A DNA stretch of 64,000 bases, taken from Silanimonas sp. Lineage in GTDB: Bacteria; Pseudomonadota; Gammaproteobacteria; Xanthomonadales; Xanthomonadaceae. Within the stretch, counting starts at the first letter, position 1. The number at the start of each line of letters is the position of its first letter. Shown here in pieces: positions 7,348 to 15,180 of this stretch. Where the stretch lies: the NCBI RefSeq assembly GCF_027530345.1, contig NZ_JAPZQK010000019.1:1-64000 (forward strand), given 5' to 3'. The position numbers and the translations under genes are program-made. Below the pieces are notes generated by a model. It did not search any database, had not been told where the DNA came from, and saw only the letters and a program-made list of their open reading frames with translations.

Positions 7348-8300
7348 GCGGCCTCCGCGGTCGGTTTGCGGAAGGTTTCCGGCACCGGCTTCAGGTCCCA
7401 GACGATGCGGAACAGGCTGAGCGCCTTCAGCGTGTAGTACGTGAAGTCATACTCCCACCAGCGGAAGCCCTGCCGCGCCGAGCCCGGGTAGTGGTGGTGG
7501 TTGTTGTGCCAGCCTTCGCCGAAGGTGAGCAGGGCGAGGAACCAGTTGTTGCGCGAGTCATCGCGGGTGGCGAAGCGGCGGCGGCCGAAACGATGGGCGA
7601 AGGAGTTGATCGTCACGGTGACGTGGAACAGCACCACTGTCGAGACGAAAAAGCCCCAGACCAGCAGCTGCGGGCCGTTGGTTTCCAGCGCGGGCGCTGC
7701 GGTTTCCAGCCAGCCACCGAGCAGGAAGAGGCCGACGGCCAACAGCACGGGCACGAGGATGTCGAAACGGTCGAGCAGGCGAAGTTCGGGGAACTTCGCG
7801 AGGTCCTTCACCGCGTCGAGATCGGTGCGGAATGCCCCGCGGGTGAGGAACCAGCCCATGTGGCTGTACCAGAAGCCCTTGTGCTTCGGCGAATGCGGGT
7901 CGTGCTCGGTGTCGCTGGCGCGGTGGTGCTGGCGATGGTGCGCCGCCCACCACAGCGGGCCGCGCTGCACGCTGCTGGCGCCGACGACGCCGAAGAGGAA
8001 CTGCACTGGCCGCGAGGTACGGAAGGCCTTGTGCGAGAAGTAGCGGTGGTAGAAGCCGGTGATGGCGAACATGCGCAGCGCGTAGAGCGCCAGCGCGACG
8101 CCGACGGCGAACGGGCTGATGCCGACCCAGATCACGCCGAGGCAGGCCAGGTGCAGGCCGATGAAGGGCACGACGCGCAGCCAGTCGATGCGGGCGGCGG
8201 CTTCGGCGTCCACCGCGTCGGCCGCGGACGTGTCGAACCAGCGCACGATGGCGGTCAGCGAGCGAGCCCAGAGGGAGGCGGGAGGGGCGGTTTCAGACAT
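7344..8300 (-). CDS. Acyl-lipid/acyl-CoA delta-9-type desaturase
   Basis: This is a 318-residue membrane-bound di-iron desaturase. The histidine boxes are complete: HRYFSH (85-90), HHRQHH (121-126) and HNNHH (265-269), plus the extra NSFAH ligand site (232-236). Hydrophobic hairpins precede and separate the boxes. The family inserts a cis double bond into acyl chains using O2 and reducing equivalents from an electron donor not seen in this window. As first gene of the operon it could supply the cis-unsaturated substrate for the two Cfa-type enzymes. No Shine-Dalgarno sequence precedes the ATG; a TAGGCT hexamer lies exactly 6 nt upstream, suggesting a leaderless message. Confidence 0.9.
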   Translation of the reverse strand: MSETAPPASLWARSLTAIVRWFDTSAADAVDAEAAARIDWLRVVPFIGLHLACLGVIWVGISPFAVGVALALYALRMFAITGFYHRYFSHKAFRTSRPVQFLFGVVGASSVQRGPLWWAAHHRQHHRASDTEHDPHSPKHKGFWYSHMGWFLTRGAFRTDLDAVKDLAKFPELRLLDRFDILVPVLLAVGLFLLGGWLETAAPALETNGPQLLVWGFFVSTVVLFHVTVTINSFAHRFGRRRFATRDDSRNNWFLALLTFGEGWHNNHHHYPGSARQGFRWWEYDFTYYTLKALSLFRIVWDLKPVPETFRKPTAEAA

Positions 8301-8306
8301 GGCGCA

Positions 8307-8312
8307 AGCCTA
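8307..8312 (-). promoter_or_regulatory. -10-like element for leaderless desaturase operon
   Basis: On the - strand TAGGCT is followed by six bases and then the desaturase ATG at 8300. Transcription from such a -10 would start at or next to the ATG, and there is no ribosome-binding site between them. The same TANNNT-6 nt-ATG layout occurs at 31619, 45948 and 45980. No good -35 is visible. Confidence 0.4.
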
Positions 8313-8355
8313 GGGGAGCGGGCGGTGAGAGCGTGGTGAACCGGGGGCGGCAGGT

Positions 8356-8805
8356 TCAGCGCGGTTCGACGGCGACTTCGGCGCGGATCGAGCTGCCGAT
8401 GAAGCAGTTCGCGTGCGCGCGCTCGTGCAGCTTCGCCAGTTCCTCGGCATTGGGCTGCTTGTCGCCCGAGAAAACGACCTTCGGCCGCAGCGTGATGCGG
8501 GTGATGGCCATCCTTCCCTCGGCGTTCTTGTCGAGGAGGCCCGAGGCCGCGTCGTCGTAGTGGTCGACCACGTAGCCGCGCCTCGCGCAGATCGCGAGGA
8601 AGGTGAGCATGTGGCACGAGGACAGCGAGCCGACCAGCAGGGTCTCCGGATTCAGCGCCTCGGGGTTGCCGAGAAAGGCGGGCGCCGAGGACGCGAGCGT
8701 CTTCTGCCCGTTCTCGAACGTGAGTTCGTGGTCGCGCGAGAAGGTCTCATAGCTGAAGTCGCGGCCATGGCGTGACCAGCGCAGCGCGGCGGTGTGTTCG
8801 GACAT
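8356..8805 (-). CDS. OsmC family peroxidase-like protein
   Basis: This is a 149-residue OsmC/Ohr superfamily protein. Both conserved cysteines are present: one in GSLSSCHMLTFL and one in HANCFIGSS, which in the family form the thiol pair that reduces organic hydroperoxides. The ATG at 8803-8805 is taken as start because an upstream in-frame extension runs into the promoter region of the opposite gene. It is monocistronic and divergent from the pseudouridine synthase gene. Its position beside an unsaturated-lipid operon is compatible with clearing lipid hydroperoxides, but that link is inference. Confidence 0.85.
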   Translation of the reverse strand: MSEHTAALRWSRHGRDFSYETFSRDHELTFENGQKTLASSAPAFLGNPEALNPETLLVGSLSSCHMLTFLAICARRGYVVDHYDDAASGLLDKNAEGRMAITRITLRPKVVFSGDKQPNAEELAKLHERAHANCFIGSSIRAEVAVEPR

Positions 8806-8835
8806 GGACGCTTCCTCGGAAAGTCGCGCCAAGGC

Positions 8836-8841
8836 TACACT
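8836..8841 (+). promoter_or_regulatory. Possible -10 (TACACT) for pseudouridine synthase gene
   Basis: GGCTACACTCCGG lies 56 nt before the start at 8898. Similar GGCTA-N-N-CT-C/T-N-GG sequences precede the genes starting at 18560, 20859 and 45992, which suggests a local -10 consensus. No clear -35 is visible. Confidence 0.25.
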
Positions 8842-8897
8842 CCGGCGCCGCGTCGCACATGCGGAAACCGTCAACGGCATCCGAAGGGAGAGTGAGG

Positions 8898-9683
8898 ATG
8901 AGGCGGACGCCGCGACCTCCGAAGGCCCCCGGTCCAGGCCCGCGCCGCGAGGCGCAGGGGCAGGGCACCGTCGTCCGCCACGGCGTGGCCCGCGTCATTT
9001 CCAAGGCTGGCCTCGCGTCGCGGACGCAGGCCGCGGCGTGGGTGCGCGAAGGCCGCGTCAGCGTGGGCGGGCGTGTCGTGCACGATCCCGAGCATCCGGT
9101 GCGCGCCGGCGTGGATGAGGTCTGCGTGGATGGTCGGCCGCTGGGTTCGGAGGCGCGGGTCTATCTCGCCTTGAACAAGCCGCGTGGTCTGGTCACCACG
9201 GCGAGCGACGAGAAGGGCCGCGACACGGTGTACCGCTGCTTCGACGGTGCCGGCTTGCCGTGGGTGGCGCCGGTGGGCCGGCTCGACCAGGCCAGCGAGG
9301 GCCTGCTGCTGTTCACCAACGATCCGGCGTGGGCAGCCCACATCACCGACCCGGCCACCGGCCCCGACAAGACGTACCGCGTCCAGGTCGACGGCGTGCC
9401 GGGTGAGGACGCGCTGAGGGCGATGGTCGCTGGCCTCGATGAGGGCGGCGATCGGCTGTCGGCCAAATCGGTGGCGCTGCTGAAGAGCGGCGGCAAGACG
9501 GCATGGCTCGAGGTGGTGCTGGACGAGGGCAAGAACCGCCAGATCCGCCGCCTCGTGAAGGCCGCCGGCTTTCCCGTGCTGCGCTTGGTGCGCGTTGCGA
9601 TCGGTGGGCTGGCGCTCGGTGAGCTGCCGAAAGGCGGCTGGCGCAGGCTCAGTGACGACGAGGTGGCGGCGCTGCGCTGCTGA
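8898..9683 (+). CDS. RsuA/RluB-family pseudouridine synthase
   Basis: This 261-residue RNA-modifying enzyme isomerises a specific uridine of rRNA (or tRNA, for RluF-like members) to pseudouridine. A basic N-terminus is followed by an S4 RNA-binding domain (VARVISKAGLASRTQAAAWV, about 29-48) and the catalytic domain with LNKPRGLVTT and the active-site GRLDQASEGLLLFTND, whose Asp is the nucleophile. Near the end KNRQIRRL is the typical RsuA-type motif. The ATG at 8898 is preceded by GAAGGGAGAG; an upstream ATG-rich extension overlaps the divergent OsmC gene and is rejected. I cannot distinguish RluB, RluE, RluF or RsuA specificity. Confidence 0.88.
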   Translation: MRRTPRPPKAPGPGPRREAQGQGTVVRHGVARVISKAGLASRTQAAAWVREGRVSVGGRVVHDPEHPVRAGVDEVCVDGRPLGSEARVYLALNKPRGLVTTASDEKGRDTVYRCFDGAGLPWVAPVGRLDQASEGLLLFTNDPAWAAHITDPATGPDKTYRVQVDGVPGEDALRAMVAGLDEGGDRLSAKSVALLKSGGKTAWLEVVLDEGKNRQIRRLVKAAGFPVLRLVRVAIGGLALGELPKGGWRRLSDDEVAALRC

Positions 9684-9698
9684 GTCCCCGGGCGCTCA

Positions 9699-10097
9699 TC
9701 AGCCTGTGGGGGTGTCCGCGACGGGCCGCCAGCGCGCAAGCCGCTTGGCCAGCAGGGCCGCCACGACCTCGCAAGCACGCGCATCCTGCGGCCCTTTCGC
9801 GTCCGGGCCCTTGCCCTTGTCCTGGTTGCAGCGGCGGCAGGCCACGGCGAGGTTGCGCGGGTCGTCGCGGTCTTCGCCGACCTGCGCCGTGAGGTCGGCG
9901 GCCGCGCGCAGGTCGAACCAGGCCTGCGGCACCACGTGCTCCAGCGAGCTCGCGCCGATCGCCTCGCCGTCGGCCGCCACCTGCAGCCGGGTGCGGCAAT
10001 GCAGGCAGCGCGTGGTCCAGATGCCGTCCGGCGCCTGCACGGCCTCGGCGTCGGTGGCGATGGCGAGACGGAACAGGTGGCGGAGCTTGGCCCGCAT
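9699..10097 (-). CDS. HNH endonuclease domain protein
   Basis: This is a 132-residue HNH-family protein. It has a zinc-type CLHC pair near residue 32, the catalytic EHVVPQAWF block near 74, then NLAVACRRCNQDKGKG carrying the second cysteine pair. It is a stand-alone nuclease domain without a recognisable DNA-binding extension. Its start overlaps the last bases of kbl as ATGA, so it is translated from the kbl message. The combination with threonine catabolism makes no obvious metabolic sense; such small HNH proteins have varied roles and the target is unknown. Confidence 0.8.
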   Translation of the reverse strand: MRAKLRHLFRLAIATDAEAVQAPDGIWTTRCLHCRTRLQVAADGEAIGASSLEHVVPQAWFDLRAAADLTAQVGEDRDDPRNLAVACRRCNQDKGKGPDAKGPQDARACEVVAALLAKRLARWRPVADTPTG

Positions 10098-11311
10098 CAG
10101 CCCGGGATGACTCCGAGCTCGCGGCCGACCTTGGCGAAGGCGTCGATGGCGCGGTCGAGGTGCTCGCGGGTGTGCGCTGCGCTCATCTGCGTGCGGATGC
10201 GGGCCTGGCCCTTCGGGACCACGGGGAAGAAGAAGCCGATCGCATAGATGCCCTCTTCCAGCAGGCGCGCGGCGAACCTCTGTGCCAGCGGCGCGTCGTA
10301 GAGCATCACCGGGCAGATCGGATGCACGCCGGGCTTGATGTCGAAGCCGAGCTTGGCCATTTCCGCCCGGAAGTAGGCGGTGTTGGCCGCGAGGCGCTCG
10401 CGCAGCTCACCGGCCTTGGCCAGCATGTCGAAGGCGGTGATCCCGGCGGCCACGACGTGCGGCGGCAGCGAGTTGCTGAACAGGTAGGGCCGCGAGCGCT
10501 GGCGCAGCAGTTCGATCACATCGCGGCGGCCGGTGGTGAAGCCGCCCAGCGCGCCGCCCATGGCCTTGCCGAGCGTGCCGGTGAAGATGTCGATCTTGTC
10601 CATCACGCCCTTGACCTCGGCGCTGCCGCGGCCGGTCGCGCCGAGGAAGCCGGTGGCGTGGCATTCGTCGATATGCACCATCGCGCCGTACTTCGCGGCC
10701 AGTGCGGTGATCTCGTCGAGCGGCGCGATGAAGCCGTCCATCGAAAACACGCCGTCGGTGGTGATCAGGATGTCGCGCACGCCGTCGGCGCGGGCCTGCT
10801 TCAGCTGTGTTTCCAGATCGGCCATATCGCAGTTGGCGTAGCGGTAGCGCTTGGCCTTGCAAAGGCGCACGCCGTCGATGATCGAGGCATGGTTCAGGCT
10901 GTCGGAGATGATGGCGTCCTGCTCGCCCAGCAGGGGCTCGAAGAGGCCGCCGTTGGCGTCGAAGCAGGCGGCGTAGAGGATGGTGTCCTCGGTGCCGAAG
11001 AACTCGGCGATCTTCGCTTCCAGCTGCTTGTGAAGATCCTGCGTGCCGCAGATGAAGCGCACCGAGGCCATGCCGAAGCCGTGGGTGTCGAGGGCCGCCT
11101 TGGCCGAGGCGATCACGTCCGGGTGGTCGGCCAGGCCCAGGTAGTTGTTCGCGCAAAAGTTCAGCACCGTGCGGCCGCCTTCCAGCGCAATCTCGGCCGA
11201 CTGCGGGCTGGTGATGACCCGTTCCGCCTTGAACAGGCCGGCGGCGCGGATCTCGGCCAGTTCGGCGGCGTAGCGGGCGAGGGCGGGCGTGACGGGGGCG
11301 TTAGCGGCCAT
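10097..11311 (-). CDS. kbl: 2-amino-3-ketobutyrate CoA ligase (glycine C-acetyltransferase)
   Basis: This 404-residue PLP enzyme converts 2-amino-3-ketobutyrate and CoA to glycine and acetyl-CoA, the second step of threonine degradation. It shows the alpha-oxoamine synthase hallmarks: [36 protein letters not shown] (PLP-contacting Asp and His) and the lysine motif [11 protein letters not shown]. Length matches E. coli Kbl (398). Unusually it is not adjacent to tdh, which lies 2.8 kb away on the same strand beyond the divergent regulator. CATAAT at 11342-11347 may be its -10. A large in-frame upstream extension into the regulator gene is a shadow. Confidence 0.95.
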   Translation of the reverse strand: MAANAPVTPALARYAAELAEIRAAGLFKAERVITSPQSAEIALEGGRTVLNFCANNYLGLADHPDVIASAKAALDTHGFGMASVRFICGTQDLHKQLEAKIAEFFGTEDTILYAACFDANGGLFEPLLGEQDAIISDSLNHASIIDGVRLCKAKRYRYANCDMADLETQLKQARADGVRDILITTDGVFSMDGFIAPLDEITALAAKYGAMVHIDECHATGFLGATGRGSAEVKGVMDKIDIFTGTLGKAMGGALGGFTTGRRDVIELLRQRSRPYLFSNSLPPHVVAAGITAFDMLAKAGELRERLAANTAYFRAEMAKLGFDIKPGVHPICPVMLYDAPLAQRFAARLLEEGIYAIGFFFPVVPKGQARIRTQMSAAHTREHLDRAIDAFAKVGRELGVIPG

Positions 11312-11341
11312 GGCGGTCGAGGTGTGCGGGGCGGGGGCGGC

Positions 11342-11347
11342 ATTATG
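11342..11347 (-). promoter_or_regulatory. Possible -10 (CATAAT) for kbl
   Basis: On the - strand CATAAT matches five of six consensus bases and lies about 30 nt before the kbl ATG. No convincing -35 is seen at 16-18 nt spacing. Confidence 0.35.
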
Positions 11348-11384
11348 GACCGGGGCCGGGATGTCTTCCGTTGTCCTCCGGCGC

Positions 11385-11414
11385 TTGACACAATTCACAC
11401 TTGTAAAACATGTT
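11385..11414 (+). promoter_or_regulatory. Sigma70-type promoter of response regulator gene
   Basis: A perfect TTGACA -35 (11385-11390) is followed after 18 nt by CATGTT (11409-11414). The block is strikingly AT-rich (TTCACACTTGTAAAACATG) against the GC-rich surroundings. Initiation would fall near 11421, leaving a leader of about 30 nt before the ATG at 11453. Confidence 0.55.
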
Positions 11415-11452
11415 GCGGAACCGGACCTCCCGATCCGGTCACCCAGGGGACC

Positions 11453-12187
11453 ATGTCGCGCACTCTGCAAATCGGACTCGTCGAAGACGATTCCACCCAG
11501 GCCAAGATCATCGCCACGATGATCGAGAACTCGGGCATGGATTGCCTTCACTACGGTACCGAGCTCGATTTCCGCCGCCGCATGGGGCCGGAATCGATCG
11601 ACCTCCTGCTGCTCGACTGGAACCTGCCCGGTGTCTCGGGAATCGACCTTCTGCGCGAACTCCGCCAGACGAACGCCACGCTGCCGGTGATCTTCCTGAC
11701 CGGCAACGATCAGGAATCCGACATCGTCACCGGCCTGCAGGCCGGCGCCGACGACTACATCGTGAAGCCGGCGCGCGCCGCCGAGCTGGTGGCGCGGATC
11801 AAGTCGGCCATGCGCCGCGCCGCGCCGCTCAGCAACGCCAACATCATCGAAGACGTCGAGCCCTTCGGCTTTGATCTCGACCGCCGCCGCCTCACCCTGC
11901 ACGGCGAGCAGATCGAGCTCACCGACCGCGAATTCGACCTGCTGGTGTTCCTGTTCCAGCGCCGGGGCAAGGTGGTTTCGCGCGAGACCCTGCTCTCGCA
12001 AGTGTGGCGTGTTGGCCCGAACGTGGCCACGCGCAGCATCGACACCTACGTGAGCCGCCTGCGCAAGCGCCTCGGCCTGCAGGGCGACAGCGAATGGCGC
12101 CTCGAGGGCATCTACCAGCACGGTTACCGCTTGGTGCGCAGCAGCAACGACGATCCGGCCGACCTCCCCGAAGCCGACGTCGGCTGA
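11453..12187 (+). CDS. OmpR/PhoB-family response regulator
   Basis: This 244-residue two-component transcription regulator has a receiver domain (about 5-120) with the acidic pair ED at 11-12, phosphoacceptor Asp55 in [10 protein letters not shown], Thr83 in FLTGND and Lys105 in YIVKPARA. The C-terminal winged-helix DNA-binding domain (about 140-230) contains [14 protein letters not shown] and the recognition region [15 protein letters not shown]. No histidine kinase is encoded nearby, so it is an orphan regulator; the neighbouring genes are metabolic. Its own promoter has a perfect TTGACA. The ATG at 11453 was chosen because the longer frame overlaps kbl on the other strand. Confidence 0.92.
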   Translation: MSRTLQIGLVEDDSTQAKIIATMIENSGMDCLHYGTELDFRRRMGPESIDLLLLDWNLPGVSGIDLLRELRQTNATLPVIFLTGNDQESDIVTGLQAGADDYIVKPARAAELVARIKSAMRRAAPLSNANIIEDVEPFGFDLDRRRLTLHGEQIELTDREFDLLVFLFQRRGKVVSRETLLSQVWRVGPNVATRSIDTYVSRLRKRLGLQGDSEWRLEGIYQHGYRLVRSSNDDPADLPEADVG

Positions 12188-12205
12188 GGCCTCGGGGGAG
12201 GCTCC

Positions 12206-12232
12206 GCGCGATGCCGGGGTTCGGCATCGCGC
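12206..12232. terminator. Hairpin between convergent genes
   Basis: A perfect 11-bp stem GCGCGATGCCG/CGGCATCGCGC closes a 5-nt loop, between the regulator stop (12187) and the stop of the opposite gene (12240). It lacks a T-tract on either side, so it may act as a bidirectional or mRNA-protecting hairpin rather than a classical intrinsic terminator. Confidence 0.6.
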
Positions 12233-12239
12233 CCCCGGC

Positions 12240-13634
12240 TCAGTACCCCGCGTCGAAGCTCGGCTGCCGCACGCTGAATTCGCGGGCCGGCCCCATCGAC
12301 TGCTCCACCACGGCCCAACCGTCCGCCAGCAGCGCGGCGCGTGCCCGCGGGCTGGCGTCGCGCGCGAGCAGCAGGCGCTTGTCGGCCACCCGCGCGAGCG
12401 CCGGGTCGGCGAAGAAGTCGGCGGTCTCGGGTGTCCACTGCAGCAGGTCGACGGGCAGCGCCAGCCACAGCCGCTCCTCGCCATCGCGCAGCACGAGGGC
12501 TTCGCCGAAGATCTCGAAACGCGTCGGGAAGCGCGGCCGTGCCGCCACCATCAGTTGCAGCGCATCGACGACGAAGCGCGCCTCGGCCTCGCGCTGCACG
12601 CTTGCCGCCAGCCCAAGGAAGCTTTCGCAGCCGCCCTGCGGCGCCAGCTCCAGCAGCGCATCGACGGCCTGCGTCTGCAGCGTCGGGCTGTAGCGCGAGT
12701 TGTCGAAGAAGGCGTCCTGCACGTCGGGACGGCAGGCCAGTGGCGCAAGGCGCGCCACGTTCCAGGCCTCGACTTCCTCCGGCGGTTTTTCCCACACCAT
12801 GCGGTGGATGCGGCCGCTTTCGCCGAGCACCGTGCCGGCCGCCCCGCCGACTTGCCCGAGGCCGAAACCCACGCCGCGCCGACCGACCAGGGCCGACCAG
12901 GCGAGCCGGTCCATCTCGGCGCCCAGCCAGGGGTTGGTGGAGTAGGGGTCGATGCCCAGTTCGCGACCGAGTTCGCGTCGCGCCGCGTTGTAGCCCAGCC
13001 AGCGCTTCCCGAGCTTCAACGCGACGCCGCCGCCCTTCTGCCACCAGGGTTCCGGCTCGGGCGGCAGCGGCTCCGCCTCGCGCGGACGCAGGCTGGCGTC
13101 GAACAGGGCCTCGTCGGAGACGGCCTCGTAGGCGCGCTCGCCCAGATCGGAGGCCTGCCGTCCGTAGCGCGTGGCACGACGGCCGAACACCCGCAGCATG
13201 CCGGCCGGCAGGCCGATGACGCTCTCCACCGGCCGGGTGACCACGCCGGCCAGCGCCTCGCCGGTCTGCACCAGCGAGGAAGCCGCCGCGCGGCCCGCTG
13301 TGCCGGCCGCGCCCTGGGCGCGCAGGCGGCGCACCACCTCCATCTCGACGGCGCGGATCTCGAGCAGGTCGAGGCTCTCGACGCGGAGCTCCGCGGGCTC
13401 GATGTCGTCCACGCCCGGGCCGTGAGGGCGCAGCACGAACTGCGCCATGCCGCCGACGATGGTCGCGCAGGGCGAGGCGCTGAAGTCCTCGGCGCCGAGC
13501 AGGGTGGGCGAGGCGAGGGCTGCCGCGGGAAGGGCATCCGGGCCGCAATCCGGGGAGGACGCGTGGGCACCGGCATGGACGAACAGCAGGCCCGCTGCCA
13601 GCCAGGCGCGGGGTTCACGGAGAAGCGAAGGCAT
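12240..13634 (-). CDS. Exported protein of unknown function
   Basis: This is a 464-residue protein with an N-terminal signal peptide (hydrophobic [16 protein letters not shown], cleavage near residue 25). Mature residues contain two cysteine-bearing stretches near the start and CRPDV/GGCESF further on, so periplasmic disulfides are plausible. The middle has an amphipathic segment ([20 protein letters not shown], about 109-128) and a tract rich in Gly/Arg. No enzyme or transporter motif is evident to me. It follows the GNAT gene directly (stop and start adjacent, TGAATG), so the two are co-transcribed, probably behind tdh. Function unknown. Confidence 0.75.
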   Translation of the reverse strand: MPSLLREPRAWLAAGLLFVHAGAHASSPDCGPDALPAAALASPTLLGAEDFSASPCATIVGGMAQFVLRPHGPGVDDIEPAELRVESLDLLEIRAVEMEVVRRLRAQGAAGTAGRAAASSLVQTGEALAGVVTRPVESVIGLPAGMLRVFGRRATRYGRQASDLGERAYEAVSDEALFDASLRPREAEPLPPEPEPWWQKGGGVALKLGKRWLGYNAARRELGRELGIDPYSTNPWLGAEMDRLAWSALVGRRGVGFGLGQVGGAAGTVLGESGRIHRMVWEKPPEEVEAWNVARLAPLACRPDVQDAFFDNSRYSPTLQTQAVDALLELAPQGGCESFLGLAASVQREAEARFVVDALQLMVAARPRFPTRFEIFGEALVLRDGEERLWLALPVDLLQWTPETADFFADPALARVADKRLLLARDASPRARAALLADGWAVVEQSMGPAREFSVRQPSFDAGY

Positions 13635-14069
13635 TCAGTCGAAGCGTTTTTCGAGGTAGTAGCGGGTGTAACCGGGCGGATTGTCCGCCTGCTGGCCGAA
13701 CTGCCGGTAACCGAGCCGCTCGTAGAAGCCCAGCGCCTGAAACTCGATGGTCTCGAGGTACACGCCGAGCGCCCCGCGCTGCCGCGCCCAGTGTTCGGCC
13801 TGCTCGAGCAGCTGCATGCCGATGCCGGTGCGCCGGCGCTCCGGCAAGACGGCCAGCATGTCGACGTGCAGCCAACCCAGCCCGTACTGGCCGGCCAGCC
13901 CACCGACGAGATCGTCCTCGGCGTCGAGCGCGGTGATCACCATCGGCAGCCAGTCCGGGCGGCCGATGAAGCGCGCGTTGTAGTCGCGAAGCATCTCGCG
14001 GATGGCGAGGGCCTTCTCGCCGTCGAGGTCGGGGTCGACGGCGATGCGGACGCTGGAGGCGGAGCACAT
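13635..14069 (-). CDS. GNAT-family N-acetyltransferase
   Basis: This is a 144-residue GCN5-related acetyltransferase. The acetyl-CoA-binding motif A is visible as VLPERRRTGIGMQLLEQAE at about 77-95 (R-x-x-G-x-G/A), followed by motif B ending FQALGFYERLGYRQFG. The substrate (small molecule or protein N-terminus) cannot be told. The start at 14069 is the ATG giving a normal-length domain; 25 further codons upstream in frame are spurious. It lies 34 nt behind tdh and is immediately followed by the exported orphan protein, so these three probably form one transcript. Confidence 0.85.
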   Translation of the reverse strand: MCSASSVRIAVDPDLDGEKALAIREMLRDYNARFIGRPDWLPMVITALDAEDDLVGGLAGQYGLGWLHVDMLAVLPERRRTGIGMQLLEQAEHWARQRGALGVYLETIEFQALGFYERLGYRQFGQQADNPPGYTRYYLEKRFD

Positions 14070-14103
14070 GGGCGTGGCCTCGTGGGGAGGGGGATGCCGC
14101 GGG

Positions 14104-15138
14104 TCAGTTCCAGCTGCAGACGACCTTGCCGCAGATGCCGGCATCCATCAGGTCGAAGCCGCGCTGGAAATCGTCGATGTGGATCTGGTGCGTGAGCACC
14201 TTCTGCAGCGGGAAGCCGGTGAGCACCATCTGCGTCATCTTGTACCAGGTCTCGTACATGCGCCGGCCATAGATGCCCTGCACGGTGAGCCCCTTGAAGA
14301 TGATCCTGTCCCAATCCACGCCGGTGCCCTTGGGGAGGATGCCGAGCAGCGCGATCTTGCCGCCGTGGTACATGCAGTCGAGCATGTCGTTGAAGGCGCG
14401 CGGGTTGCCGCTCATTTCGAGGCCGACGTCGAAGCCCTCCATGTGGAGGTCCTTCATCACGTCCTTGAGGTTCTGGTTCGCGACGTTGACCACGCGGGTG
14501 GCGCCCATGTCGGCGGCCAGCTTCAGGCGGTAGTCGTTGACGTCGGTGACGACGACGTTGCGCGCGCCGATGTGCTTGCAGATGCCGGCGGCGATGATGC
14601 CGATGGGGCCGGCGCCGGTGATCAGCACGTCCTCGCCGATGACGTCGAACTCCAGCGCGCAGTGCGCGGCGTTGCCGTAGGGGTCGAAGAACGCGGCCAG
14701 CTCGCTCGGGATCTGGTCGGGGATCGGCCAAAGATTCGATGCCGGCATCGCGATGTATTCGGCGAAGGCGCCGGCGCGGTTCACGCCGATGCCGACCGTG
14801 TGCGGGCACAGGTGCTGCTTGCCGGCCCGGCAGTTGCGGCAGACGCCGCAGACGATGTGGCCTTCCGCCGAGACGCGGTCGCCAACCTTGTAGCCGGTGA
14901 CGCCGTTTCCGAGTTCAACGATGCGGCCGACGAATTCATGGCCGATGACGAGGCCCGGCGTGATGGTGCGCTGGCTCCACTCGTCCCACTTGTAGATGTG
15001 CAGGTCGGTGCCGCAGATGGCGGTCTTCTCGAGCTTGATCAGCACCTCGTTGGGGCCGATCTTCGGGACCGGCACCTCCTCCATCCAGATGCCCTTCTCG
15101 GCGTGGCGCTTCACGAGCGCCTTCATCATCATGCCCAT
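14104..15138 (-). CDS. tdh: L-threonine 3-dehydrogenase
   Basis: This 344-residue zinc-dependent alcohol-dehydrogenase-family enzyme oxidises threonine to 2-amino-3-ketobutyrate with NAD+. Diagnostic features are the catalytic-zinc cysteine in [22 protein letters not shown], the four-cysteine structural-zinc loop ([15 protein letters not shown]), and the Rossmann motif [13 protein letters not shown]. Length equals the E. coli enzyme (341) closely. The ATG at 15136-15138 is preceded by GGGAG at good spacing, giving [10 protein letters not shown]. Its product is the substrate of Kbl (10097-11311), encoded 2.8 kb away. A TATAAT in the stop of the gene ahead gives it its own likely promoter. Confidence 0.95.
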   Translation of the reverse strand: MGMMMKALVKRHAEKGIWMEEVPVPKIGPNEVLIKLEKTAICGTDLHIYKWDEWSQRTITPGLVIGHEFVGRIVELGNGVTGYKVGDRVSAEGHIVCGVCRNCRAGKQHLCPHTVGIGVNRAGAFAEYIAMPASNLWPIPDQIPSELAAFFDPYGNAAHCALEFDVIGEDVLITGAGPIGIIAAGICKHIGARNVVVTDVNDYRLKLAADMGATRVVNVANQNLKDVMKDLHMEGFDVGLEMSGNPRAFNDMLDCMYHGGKIALLGILPKGTGVDWDRIIFKGLTVQGIYGRRMYETWYKMTQMVLTGFPLQKVLTHQIHIDDFQRGFDLMDAGICGKVVCSWN

Positions 15139-15174
15139 CGCGTGCTCCCGGGGCCCTCGGCCCGAAGGGCGCCG

Positions 15175-15180
15175 ATTATA
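15175..15180 (-). promoter_or_regulatory. Consensus -10 (TATAAT) of tdh promoter
   Basis: On the - strand TATAAT overlaps the TAA stop codon of the EAL-protein gene, about 36 nt before the tdh ATG. There is no recognisable -35. The leader it would produce contains a small GCCC-TTC-GGGC hairpin and the GGGAG ribosome site. Confidence 0.5.

Noticed and set aside
11312-12484. Long N-terminal extension of kbl into the regulator gene
   Set aside because: The extension is antisense to the response regulator and has no similarity to acyltransferases; Kbl family length fits the ATG at 11311.
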